NCBI GenBank assembly: GCA_038373885.1
Contig: JAWZYV010018266.1
Span: 356,001-420,000 of the forward strand
Direction: 5' to 3'
Source: Cheiracanthium punctorium
Taxonomy: Eukaryota; Arthropoda; Arachnida; Araneae; Cheiracanthiidae
Length of the DNA: 64,000 bases
Numbering within the stretch: the first letter of the stretch is position 1; every line of letters begins with the position of its first letter. Both the position numbers and the translations under genes were made by a program. The notes below the pieces were generated by a model. It was not told the origin of the DNA. It searched no databases and saw only the letters and a program-made list of their open reading frames with translations. This document shows, piece by piece, positions 23,715-34,265 of the stretch.

Positions 23715-25158
23715 CCCAGACAGCACATAAGTTTAAATGAAGCTTGACATTTCCTTGAATTTGACGTATTAATGCAAGCTTGACAGTTCAACTCATTTTA
23801 AGCTGGCAGCAAGGTTACAGGAGTCAAGTTGAATTGTCAAGCTTAAATACAGCTTGATTTAAGTTTGACAAGTGATACTAGCTTGATTTTAGCTTTCAAA
23901 GTGCGCAGTGATGGCGCCATCTGTGAAAGAGAATGGACATTAATTGTCTAGCGTCCTCAAATTTGCTGAAAGTTCGTAAAAGATGTGTTTTATTTTATTA
24001 CCAGTGCCATATTACCGGCAGGGCAAACAGTGCAACTGACCAGAGCCTACAGATTTTAGGGCCCAAAAATCTTACATCTTACACTTTTGTAGTTTTAAAA
24101 TAAAATTACAAAGGATAAAAAAAATTCAGACGTTGAATAATTTTTTTAATTATAAAGTATGAACAATGAAAATAACTCAAATTTACATTAGTATGAATTA
24201 ATTTAAACTTATTTTTAAAACTTCGAAATGCTGTATATCAATATAGCATACCAATATGTAGGAAAATAACTAACCACATTTGTAAAAAGAATTTTTAGCG
24301 TTAAAAAATAGCAAAATTTTTCAATTATTTGTTATTTTAAGAAATACTTACGAAAATGACTAAAGTGTTTGTATTCCAAACATGTTAGCAACTGTGATAT
24401 AGCATTTCGAAGTAACGTTTAACTATCTGTTTCTTTGATTTCAGATTAATTAACACAAAATTTGTGTTAAGTAAGTAAACCCATTCTATATTTCCAAATA
24501 TGGAAATTCTTCAGAATAAAATACAATTATACTACGAAATTGATTTCAAAATCAGTCGTTTGTCTCGATTTTGGCCAGCAGTATTGCTCATGAGTGTTGC
24601 GGTACTGAAAGTTTTAAAATGTGTGCTGCACTTAAGTATATATCATGTATATTTCCCTATTAGTAGAGTCTCTAAATCACACATAACATTAGTTTAATTT
24701 TGATGCATCCCATGGACCCAGTCTTACTTATCAATCTGGTGAGAAAACGGCGTGATAAGTCACTTCAAACTTTAGTCATAGCTGCGTGAAGCTCAGTAGC
24801 TGAACGGATAGCGAGCTCGACTCCTAACCGAGAGGTCCCGGTTTCTATTCCAGCCACGAACACTCGATGGAAACGGATTAAATTAAATTGAAAATTCAGC
24901 GTAGAGGAGGAAAATACGTGGCAAAGTAAAATATGTGGGGCGAGTTCGGCGCCCCGTGTATTTAGGATTTTTTTTTAGGAAATTTTATTAAGCTTGAAAT
25001 GTCAAGCTTAATGCAGGCTGGGCAAGTGTAAACTAGAACACTTGATTCAAGCTTGCATTAAGCTTACACGCTTGAAAGTTTCAAGCTTAATTCAAGCTTA
25101 TTGACTTGATAAATCAAGCTTGCCGCAAGTTTGATGAAAGTTTGCTATGCTGTTTGGG
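23715..25158. mobile_element. Iteron-bearing DNA element B (CAAGCTTGA-type)
   Basis: The ends CCCAGACAGCACATAAG and (inverted) CCCAAACAGCATAGC form short terminal repeats. Next to each end are many copies of CAAGCTT/TCAAGCTTG motifs: about 23,735-23,900 on the left and 24,990-25,135 on the right. The internal left half (GATGGCGCCATCTGTGAAAG, then AT-rich) is repeated in the partial copy at 25,193. A tRNA-derived SINE sits inside (24,784-24,976). No transposase is visible, so it is non-autonomous or decayed. The terminal motif matches element A at 50,221-53,711. The superfamily is unknown to me. Confidence 0.6.
24784..24976 (+). repeat. tRNA-derived SINE (candidate)
   Basis: A tRNA-like head carries an A-box-like TAGCTGAACGGATAGCGAG, an anticodon-arm-like CGACTCCTAACCGAG with CCT in the loop position (as in tRNA-Arg), and a B-box-like GGTTTCTATTCC. 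The canonical B box is GGTTCGANTCC, so it has decayed. An unrelated body follows, and the copy ends in a T-rich tract near 24,966. It lacks the base pairing of a functional tRNA. Confidence 0.55.
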
Positions 25159-25192
25159 ACAGAACACATTTTACATGCACCAGCTACCATTA

Positions 25193-25793
25193 CCCAGACA
25201 GCGTATAAGCTTAAATCAAGCTTGAGATTTGGCTTGGCAATGCAAGGTTGGCTTAAGCTGCATTTTGACTTGCAAAGTGCGGTGATGGCGCCATCTGTGA
25301 AAGAGAATGAACATTTATTGTCTAGCGTCCTCAAATTTGTTGAAAGTTCGTAAAAGATGTGCTTTAACGGGGATGGGTTTTTTATTACCAGTGCCATATT
25401 ACCTGCAGGGCAAACGGGGCAACTGCCCAGGGCCTACAGATTTTAGGGCCCAAAAATCTTACATCTTACACTTTTGTAATTTTAAAATAAAATTACAAAG
25501 GATAAAAAAATTCAGAAGTTAAATAATTTTTTTTAATTATAAAGTATGAACAATGAAAATAATTCAAATTTACATTTGTATAAATTAATTTAAACTTATT
25601 TTTAATTCTACGAAATGCTCTATATCGATATAGCATACCAATATATGTAGGAAAATAACTAACCACATTTGTAAAGAGAATTTTTAGCGTTAAAAAATAG
25701 CAAAATTTTTCAATTATTTGTTATTATAAGAAATATTTACAAAAATGACTAAAGTGTTTGTATTCCATACATGTTATGTTAGCAACTGTGATA
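25193..25793. mobile_element. Iteron element B, partial second copy
   Basis: Begins CCCAGACAGCGTATAAGC 35 bp downstream of the end of element B, in the same orientation. It follows element B from 23,715 to about 24,403, including GATGGCGCCATCTGTGAAAG, GGGCCCAAAAATCTTACATC and GTTAGCAACTGTGATATA. It has a shorter iteron block than element B. The right part, with its inverted end, is missing. Similarity is high by eye but I did not compute it. Confidence 0.65.
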
Positions 25794-25796
25794 TAC

Positions 25797-25856
25797 GACC
25801 AACGAGCTACTCCCTAGCTCTACCAACGAGCTACTCTACCAGCGAGCTACTCCTAG
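25797..25856 (-). repeat. Three tandem tRNA A-box-like units
   Basis: Three copies of ACCAACGAGCTACTC (the third with one change), spaced by 8 and 1 bases. On the minus strand each reads GAGTAGCTCGTTGGT, which resembles the D-arm/A-box part of a tRNA (TAGCTC.GTTGGTAGAG). No B box is seen close by. It may be slippage of a SINE head. Confidence 0.55.
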
Positions 25857-27748
25857 CAGACAAATGAAACAGCTGAATATTGCATCCAACTGAGCTTTGA
25901 CCGATCACTTGTGGGTGATGAGGTGGGACGTTTGCATACCAATTTGCATATTGAAACATATTAACCTCAAATGGTAGCAATAGCTATTCCATGAAATTTA
26001 GTAATCGTAAATCACGGTGACTCGTACATACGCTAGGTTCTAAGAGATGCTGATTAGTTTGCATGAAAGTTAAACTTGTACCTGTACTTTTTCCTCTCTT
26101 GAACTTTCAGTGGAAAATGGATGAGTACCCATTCTTCGTGGGGGAAAGTTTTGTACTGTTACAGATAGCTGGATTTAATGCGGTTCGAACAAAAATATTG
26201 AAAAATATCTTCTACCCATAACGTAAAATTCACTTCACAATTACTAACTTAAAATTACGAGAACGAGTAAAAATCACTTTTCTTTGTAGTATCATACTGT
26301 TGCAAAAATTTCTATGACCATCTTCATGCTGTTTTACACATGTTAGGAAATTTCCAAGTCGATATGCTGAATGGTGAGGATCTGTACTCTGGAACAAAGA
26401 CAACAAAAAAGTTATATATTAAATAAACACCTTAAAATATTTCTATTAATGGTATAAAACATAATATTTTCTAATTTGAATTGGAACAGCACATTTTAGT
26501 TTAGAAGAAAATGCCTCAATTTCAATATTCTGATTATATCTATAGAAGATTTCAAATTTCAACAGACTTAATTGCTGTTTATATTGATGTATATATTATT
26601 CCAAGATTCAACTACTGTAGCAATCAGAATTCAACTAAATTTACAGTAAATTATGAGAGTAATTTTGCAATTTTATTTTGTATTAGGCTAATTTACATAA
26701 GAATACTTTTAAAGCTATTAAACCCTTCATCAAATTTACATATTCAAATTATTCTTCACAATCAGTTCCAAAGTTTACTCCCTCCCTTAGTAAATTTCAA
26801 AGAAAAAACTAACTAACTTTTTTAACGGCAACTGATGAATGACTTTGGTGTAATGGATCAATAATAGCCAAATATGGGTAACAATCAACTGATTACACGA
26901 AACTGAGACAACCTTTTCATAAGACTCTTCAAAGTGTATCGGTTGGAGATTCATTAATTTGTCTAATCCCTTTATCTACTGCAGTCAACTTGATCTAAGT
27001 AAATAAGCTCATAAAATTAAACGTTATAAAACGATTTATAAAGCCTTTAAAACTTCTTGTAATCTCTGGAGTATTAATTGAAAATTGATGTAAGCATATT
27101 TGAGAATGGAAGGATAAAATAGAGGCAACTAAAGAGTATTTAATGGCGATAAAAATTTTATTAAACTGGAATGAATGCGAAGAAAATTTATTTCAAAAGA
27201 TAGCCACGTGCTTTTCTAAGAAACTAAGCATAAAAATATAGAAGTTTGTATATTCTTTTAAAAATATTTTCAGATAAAAAGAAATTTATTAGCTATATCT
27301 TTTGTGAAGCACATTATCAAAGAAAATTAGATTAGAGTTAACATTTAACAAGGTCTCAAAAATACTAACTTAAATGTAATGTTATAAGATTCTAAGTAAC
27401 TTACTTTTAAAATAATCTGTGTCAGTGCAGTTGCAAAGAAACATAATCTTTAAAACGCCTACGGGTATTAAAGTGCGAAAGCTAAAAAAAAAAAAAAGAT
27501 ACTTACATTTTAACGTTGTGTTTTAAGTTATTTATTTTCTTCATAAAAAATATTCTTTTTGAATAATAAGAGCAATCTTTAAAAAAATGTTTCTGAACTT
27601 TTTTTTTCTGAAATATAGCTGCTTGTCATAATCTCTTTTAATCTTATGTTTATAAATATCTACGCTTAACGACGACATTATGCAAAAACAAAAATTCCAT
27701 GCTTTTACTTGTAATAATACTTTTTTCGTTACATTTTTGTCCAAGTAA

Positions 27749-27796
<48 letters not shown>

Positions 27797-29976
27797 GCAT
27801 ACTGAGAGAACCAAATTATTTAACATACTTTAATCCAACAACTGGTTTCCTGGGATAATGTTTAATGGTTGAGTTAGTTTTAAAGTTGTTTACATTTAAA
27901 ATCATTCAGCGGCTCCTCATTAAATTCAGAATCTTCAATATTCCATATTCAAATGAACGAAATATATTAAATTATATACATATCATGTATACTGTTTCTT
28001 TTAAGGTGCATTCCTTTATGTGCTATGTTAATTTACTATTTTAGAACTTTAATACGTAGTGTCTTGTATACGTAGATTTTCTTGGATATTTTTTCGCTAT
28101 GCCATAATTTTATAAATGAAACATGGTGATGAATTTATCTTGCAATTTTTGATGAGGTAATCAAATAAATTTTCTTTTCGGTCTTCATCTATTCATAAAA
28201 AATATTTTGATGTGAAGTTACTTTATTCTGGCAGATGGAAGAGAAACTATTTCAAAGTATAGTTTACAACGCAATATTTAGACCTATATAAATCCATGGA
28301 CTAATTCGAACTCAAGAACTAACAGCTCTCAAAGCGGCCAACAGCGAAGTAACTTTATTTTACGGGATAAAATTAAACAGAAAGAAACATCGGTTATTAT
28401 GAAATACCATGGAATATAACTAACAGCATGTTCGCATCCTTCTCAATGTCTTAGGTAACAGGATAGCTAAATTAAAGACTAACTTAAAGTGTACGTTTCT
28501 TACAACGTTTAAAACTGTACATTTAATATGCATTTCCCAGTAGCCCAAAATTTCAGGTTTGTGGTGGTAGAACATTTCTTCTTGATAAATTCTGAAAATC
28601 ATAATTCATTAGTGCCCAGATGAGTCAACATCCTGCTTGATCATTTTAAGGTATTTTGGGGAGTTGGGGTTCAATACTCGTGAATAAAGGGTAAGAAAAA
28701 TAAATAACGTTTTCGACTGATAGCGCAAATGCCGTCCCAAAAAAAGAGACACTTGGCATAAATGGGTTTAAATGTAACCATTCAAATTTTATAAATTACT
28801 TCCCAACAAAAATGCAATCTATTCAAATGCTTTCAAGTTACGAACATATTGAAAACATTTTATCGACATTTCTTGGTATAAATTCATTAATAATTTTTAT
28901 CAAGAGTTTTTCCAGTGTGAAATACGGGTTATATACAGAATGAATATCAGAAAAATTAATGTGCATGGTTTTGATCAATCATTCAAATCAAAAGACCACG
29001 GATAGATTTTTATAGAGACTGGCTATAACCCTCTGCTTAAAGATTAGTATTCTAAAATTATATTTGCTTCTTTCTCCGCATTATGCCAGAAAATTAAATT
29101 TCAACTTATGATTTAAAATTTCAATATTTATATAGTCCCTTAATGGTTTACAATAAAGGAACGTTTTTAAATATGGAATAATTACATAAGTCAAAATGTT
29201 TGCTTTTTCATAACTCGGCGAAATGCAGTCATAAGGGAGACCTATTTTTTTTTAATTTTACTGGACACTGTTTAAGGATTTTTTTTTTCTAAATATAACT
29301 GATCGGACCACGGGACTGTACAAAAATTTAAGTTTTGTAATTTTTATAGGTATTGATTTATTAACTTCGATTATTTGTGACATGATAGATTATGCAATTT
29401 AAAGCATTTTTGTAATTGGAGCTATGTGTGTCGTGACTAGACACTAAATGATTAACGGCTTAGGATATAATCATTGTCCACCGTTAATACTGGGCACTCT
29501 GTCTATAATATATATACTGGGTATGACCATAAATAAACTCTATATCTGGACCCCTCGGCGCTGATCAGTTCAACCGATGAAGATGAAATTTCAGATATAG
29601 TTATTGAGAAATATGGGTTCGAATTCCAGTGAACGACAACAAAGTGACACTCATGCTTACGGTTATAGGTACTGAAACTCTAAATTTTCAAATTAAATAC
29701 TTAATTTTTTCCTGTCATAAAATGATAAGCATATAATAAAACCATAACCAACATCGGAACAGCATGTGCACCACAAAAACTAAACAAAACAACCCGGATT
29801 CGTTATGCACTACATAAATGGCGTAGTGGGTGAGCCGCTTACTATGGTATGATGTTCCTGTCCACAGCTAAACGTCGGCTGTCGCCTATTGCATAAGAGG
29901 AATACTTTGATTTGCGAATGCAAAAGGCAGAACAATATGCACGCACAAAAATCAGCTCCTAAAACGGCCCAAAAAA
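25857..29976. other. AT-rich intergenic DNA with one microsatellite
   Basis: About 4 kb without a recognisable gene. Open frames at 26,511-26,816 and 27,541-27,753 are AT-driven and motif-free. A (TA)n tract occupies 27,752-27,792. A weak tRNA B-box-like GGGTTCGAATTCCAG lies near 29,615, with no convincing A box. Confidence 0.5.
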
Positions 29977-30190
29977 TGAACGGGGACGCAAAAACAAAAT
30001 TTGCATTGGAAGGAGATAACACTTGAAACACTCATATTGGAAAAAAGAAAACTTTTATTCTAACTGTGAATTTTGCAGGTGGAATCGGGGAAGCAAAAAT
30101 AAAATTTGCATTGGAAAGAGATAACACTCGACAAACTCATATTGTAGAAAAGAAAACTTTTATTCTGATTGTGAATTTTGCAGGTGGAAT
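29977..30190. repeat. 105 bp tandem duplication (two units)
   Basis: The unit beginning near 29,980 is repeated 105 bp later. Landmarks are TTGCATTGGAA.GAGATAAC, AAAGAAAACTTTTATTCT and GTGAATTTTGCAGGTGGAAT. A few substitutions separate the units, so it is not very recent. Confidence 0.85.
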
Positions 30191-30404
30191 CGTTGACTGT
30201 TACATAGGTTTTCCCATTCCCCATTTGACTTGCGAACTCAGAAGTTAGAACGGTATGCACGCACAAGAACAGTCGTCGGACAACGGAAAATAACGGTCTG
30301 AAAGCTGTCGAGTTATTGGAAGCAATGGACCATCAACAGCGTATCGATAATGCAAATCAATATTTTATTTGATATGATGGAAACAATGACTATCCTCTTC
30401 GACT

Positions 30405-30690
30405 ATTACGGACGAAAAAGACGCATTTCACCTTAACTGATCAACACAAAAATTATGTGCACTGGCCCTACACTAATCCAAACGCTATGATATACAAGTA
30501 CCTTCATACGACGCCAGGGTTTTAATGTTGTGCGACAATGCAAATACTACTATTCTCAGCCTGTACTTCTTTGAGGAAGTGAAACGAAGAGGTTTGTAAC
30601 TCTGTGACAGGCTCTCGCTATACAGCCATCCTTCAAAATTATGTCAAATCAGAATTGCTCCCCGAAAAACACCGTTTGCTCAATTACCTT
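30405..30690 (+). pseudogene. Tc1/mariner-class (DUF4817/SETMAR-like) transposase fragment
   Basis: The plus strand shows ordered pieces of a transposase catalytic domain in shifting frames. DEKDAFHL (30,411 on) holds the first catalytic aspartate. QHKNYVHWPYTNP with YLHTTPG follows, then LYFFEEV, then VTGSRYTAILQNYVKSELLP (about 30,600-30,670). The order and spacing fit the HFHL...YW...NP...PYFFE...RY..ML.....PEL pattern of the family. At least three frame changes interrupt it, and the later catalytic residues are missing. An old relic of a different lineage from the DD34D fragments upstream. Confidence 0.7.
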
Positions 30691-33451
30691 ACTTACGCGC
30701 CGGCAGGTTTAAAGATGTCTGGCTGTTCGTAAGAGCACTTCGCTCCTGTCGGAACGTCGCGGCTTCAAACCACAAGTCAGCTGCTTTTTTAATTTTGTAA
30801 AATTTGGAAACTCAAGCATTACTTTCATGATATTATATTAATTTAAATATTTTGTAATAATTTCAATACTTTTAAAATACCTTTATTGATTTTTAAAAGA
30901 CTTATATTTTTTTATTTTAATTTACCTTTTTATCAGTATTAAATATTTTTTCGCGTCCATGAGTAACCGACACCCTTCCTTATCTCTGTTCCAATCTGCA
31001 ATATTTTGCACTGTGTAGTTGAGGGTCAATTGCCTCAGGCACTACAAATACCAGAACTTTTTTATAACGCTGCACTTTAAGATTAGTTTAGAATAGAAAC
31101 ATTTTCGAATTATTTCAGGTACTAAATTATATTTTTAGAATATTTATAATTGGGCTTTTCTAAGGTATGGAGTAAAAAAATCGGACTATCTTAAACATGT
31201 AAGCAATATCATAATATTTACGAACTTATAATATTCTTAAATACAACTTTCAGAACTTCTCTAGACAAATTCATGAAGAATAAATGTAAATATTTTTTTT
31301 TTATATTTTAATAATAGAATTAACAAATTTATTTATAATTCGTCACGACAGAAAGAGAAAAAATATCAAAGAAAAGGGCAATATTGATAGTGTTAATAAA
31401 AATTATAGAGTACAATTTGAAGTAGTAAAAAGAAACAATTTTAATAAGAACACCTCTTATTTTATGTGATATATGATAGTGTTTTTTTAAAATAGTTTTT
31501 TCCTATGTAATATGAATTTCCTTAATTGTTACTATTTTATGAATATATATATTTTTTAAATTACTATCTGGGTAGCATTAACATTATTATTATTTATAAT
31601 CTATCAGGGTAGTATTATAAATTTCAATACTCTTCGCATAAAGAAATTTATTAACCCTTAAAAAGTTCACAATTATTCTTCGAACTCGAAGGCGATCATC
31701 CTCTACCAAAAATGCTAATGTTACAACTGAAATCAACGCCACGTTGTGTGAAAAGAGAAAAATTCCGATACGATATGCAGATTTCACTTGCTCTACGGCC
31801 AGGTGAAATTTTAGGGCCATTTATTCCGCTTCATAATTTCTTTCCGAGCGGAATCAATAGATCGCAGTAGGCCAAACAGACTTTAACCAGAAATGTAATG
31901 TCGCTCGGTCCAAATTCCAATCGGAATGTCATTCTGTTGCTTTCGTGGTAGAGCCCATGTCCTAACTACTTCGGATTTCTGATTCTGGGCATATCTCAAA
32001 CTTAGAGTTAACATGTGCAATCCGAAAAATTACTAGGATTTTAAGGATTCTACCAACCGTGAGATTGAGAAAATACTACAAGCTGCGCTATGTTCAGAAT
32101 GATTACCGCAGCCTCCCGGATACAATGCGGCCCTCTCGCCACATCTTTTTACATGAATTGCCTCTCGTGGTATTCATGGGAAAAATTTATAATCAGAATA
32201 AAAGTTTTCTTTTCACCAATATGCGGAGTTAGTGTGTTATCTCTTTCTAATGTAAATTTTCTGTTTTCGCGCAGTATCATTTTTCTTTCCGTTTACAGAA
32301 CTGTTGTGTGTGCATACTATCGTTCTGCCTTTTGCGTACACAAGTTGAATGATTTCTCCTATGCAACAGACGACAATCAACGCTTAGCTGTTGCAGAAAT
32401 CCAGCTTACGTTTGCATGCGGAATAACCACCACACCGTGTATTTGTGTTGCATAACGTGTTCATTTTTTGAGATGCGTGTACCATTCTAACGCGTTTACG
32501 GTTTTAGCATGCGCTAATCATTTTGCGAAGGAAAAAATAGGTGTTGCTATTCGAAAATTTCGTGTTTCTGTCTCAATAAATGTAACCGTAAACGACACCA
32601 TTATTTATATACTGATAAACAACAAAAGATTCACTAACTTCAGGCATTTATAAGAAAATAGTTGTTAAATCTCAGAATCATTATACCGCTTTAAAAGCTC
32701 ACGTAACTGATAAGTTAAAATAACTGAAACAGTTTCTGAAACCTAAAGCGTGCCATTATCTAACGTAGCATGGACTATTTTCTTTCTGTTTACTTTCTTT
32801 TAAAGCATTCTTTTTCGCTATAAATGGAAGCTGCTTTGTTTATTTCATGGTACATTACCTCCTATCCAACCTTCTCAAAGCTCAAACATTTAGGAGAAAC
32901 ACAATGTACAAAATATGAACGAAAGGTTTCACATTTTGAAAGTGGCGTTTCAGTGATTCCGGAAACTTATAAAGATATAATATTGAAGAACACAGAAAGA
33001 TTTTTATATAACACAATATCATATGACACAAAAAACTCTAATATTTAAGCATTCTTTATACGCATGCTTAATTTCACATTATTGAATGCATGCTTACATC
33101 CGGTTTCTGCAAATGTCTGCAAATTAGAAGTACTTGCTCATTATGCTAACATTTTAATTATTTTTTATTTGAGAAGCCCACTCTATGCATTTGTCAATCG
33201 GTAAGAACAAGAATAAGAATACAAATTATGCACAGTGATTATCATAATTATGATAGAGATTACACATTAAAATTGTAAGGAAAAACTATTTTCTTGTTTT
33301 TCTAACATTTTATGTTTAGGTTATCAAAATGTACATATGTATGATAAAACATTGTCATACGACTTCCTGGGATCATAACTCTTAAGGATTTCAATATGCT
33401 ACTTAGTTTTTTTTTTTTCCTCTTTGCTTTCTCTAACCCGTAAGCAGGCGT
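30691..33451. other. AT-rich intergenic DNA, weak tRNA-like segment at left
   Basis: About 30,725-30,775 (GTAAGAGCACTTCGCTCC then GCGGCTTCAAACC) resembles a tRNA anticodon-to-B-box segment, but weakly. Open frames at 31,590-31,820 and 32,090-32,455 have no supported identity. Confidence 0.4.
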
Positions 33452-33998
33452 GTTGGGGTAAATCTCAACCCAGCGACATTTTTTCTTCGTAAAATGTGAG
33501 AAATTTTTTGAGAACAAGTTTGGCCCGTCTTCAACCTTTCAAAGTCAAGGTCTAGTTGGGGTGAGTGAAGGAATTTCGTTTCTTTGTTATCCGGAAGGGA
33601 AGAAAATTTCACTTTGGGATTAAATACTCCCGTGCGACTAACAACGTTTCATTACGTTTTTAACGTAAACTAAGTATAAACTAAATGTGAATTAACTATA
33701 AATTGACGTTAAACTACTGGTATGTATTGACAAAAGGCTATTAAATGAAATTAATATCATATTAATAAAGTAATTAGTGTTTTTAGGTATAAAGCATATC
33801 ATATGCGATTTTCTTCTCAGAAAGCATGATTTTTAAAGAAACTGACAGAAAATTTCTAAATAAATATAAAAGCTCGATTTCTTCCCATGAAACATAACAG
33901 AACTGATGTATTTTATGTTATAAGTCCACAAATTTTTTTTTAAAACGTTTTTAGTGAAAAATATAAAGAAGACAAAATGTGGTAAGATTTACCCCATG
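33452..33998. mobile_element. MITE-like element with GGGGTAAATCT ends
   Basis: TGTTGGGGTAAATCTCAACC at 33,452 and GGTAAGATTTACCCCATG near 33,980 are inverted relative to each other. Similarity extends inward through a CATTTT.TCTTC segment on both sides. About 545 bp, AT-rich, no open frame. A target duplication is not clear. Terminal motif style is compatible with pogo or Tc1-class MITEs. Confidence 0.5.
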
Positions 33999-34099
33999 CG
34001 ACTGCTTAATTACAAAAGTGGACGCGCGTGCTTACGGGCTAAAGACGATATATTAAATCACTTATTGCTAAGCCACCGGTCCTACCATGGTCGAGTGTA

Positions 34100-34265
34100 T
34101 AAGTTACTGAACATGGTAGGCAGCCAAATTGTTAAGGTACTGCGTTCGGGCCCATTGCACGGATGTCGATCTAACTGTCTGGAGTTTCGATCGGTTATCT
34201 CGAAATGTAAAGTAAATTAAAGTGAACACGAAAGTAAAACCAGAAAGTAAAGTGAACACGTTAGA
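34100..34265 (+). repeat. tRNA-like SINE head (weak candidate)
   Basis: GCCAAATTGTTAAGGTACTG resembles a class II (Leu/Ser) A box, and GGAGTTTCGATCGG about 60 bases later resembles a B box. Short AAGTAAAGTGAACACG repeats follow (34,208-34,260). Pairing is poor, so this is a tentative call. Confidence 0.3.

Noticed and set aside
24784..24860. Functional tRNA gene
   Set aside because: The B box and arm pairing are degraded, and it sits in a longer SINE-like unit inside a transposon.
31590..31820. 76-codon minus frame with a LAFLVEDDRLRVRR stretch, faintly like a Harbinger N-terminus
   Set aside because: Similarity is a short charged stretch only; no transposase domain or element ends nearby.
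31920..31990. tRNA-like segment (GTGGTAGAGCCCATG and GGATTTCTGATTC)
   Set aside because: A and B boxes both depart from consensus and no SINE body or tail is evident.
32090..32455. 121-codon plus frame rich in Ser, Phe and Cys
   Set aside because: No signal peptide, motif or conserved neighbour; likely chance.
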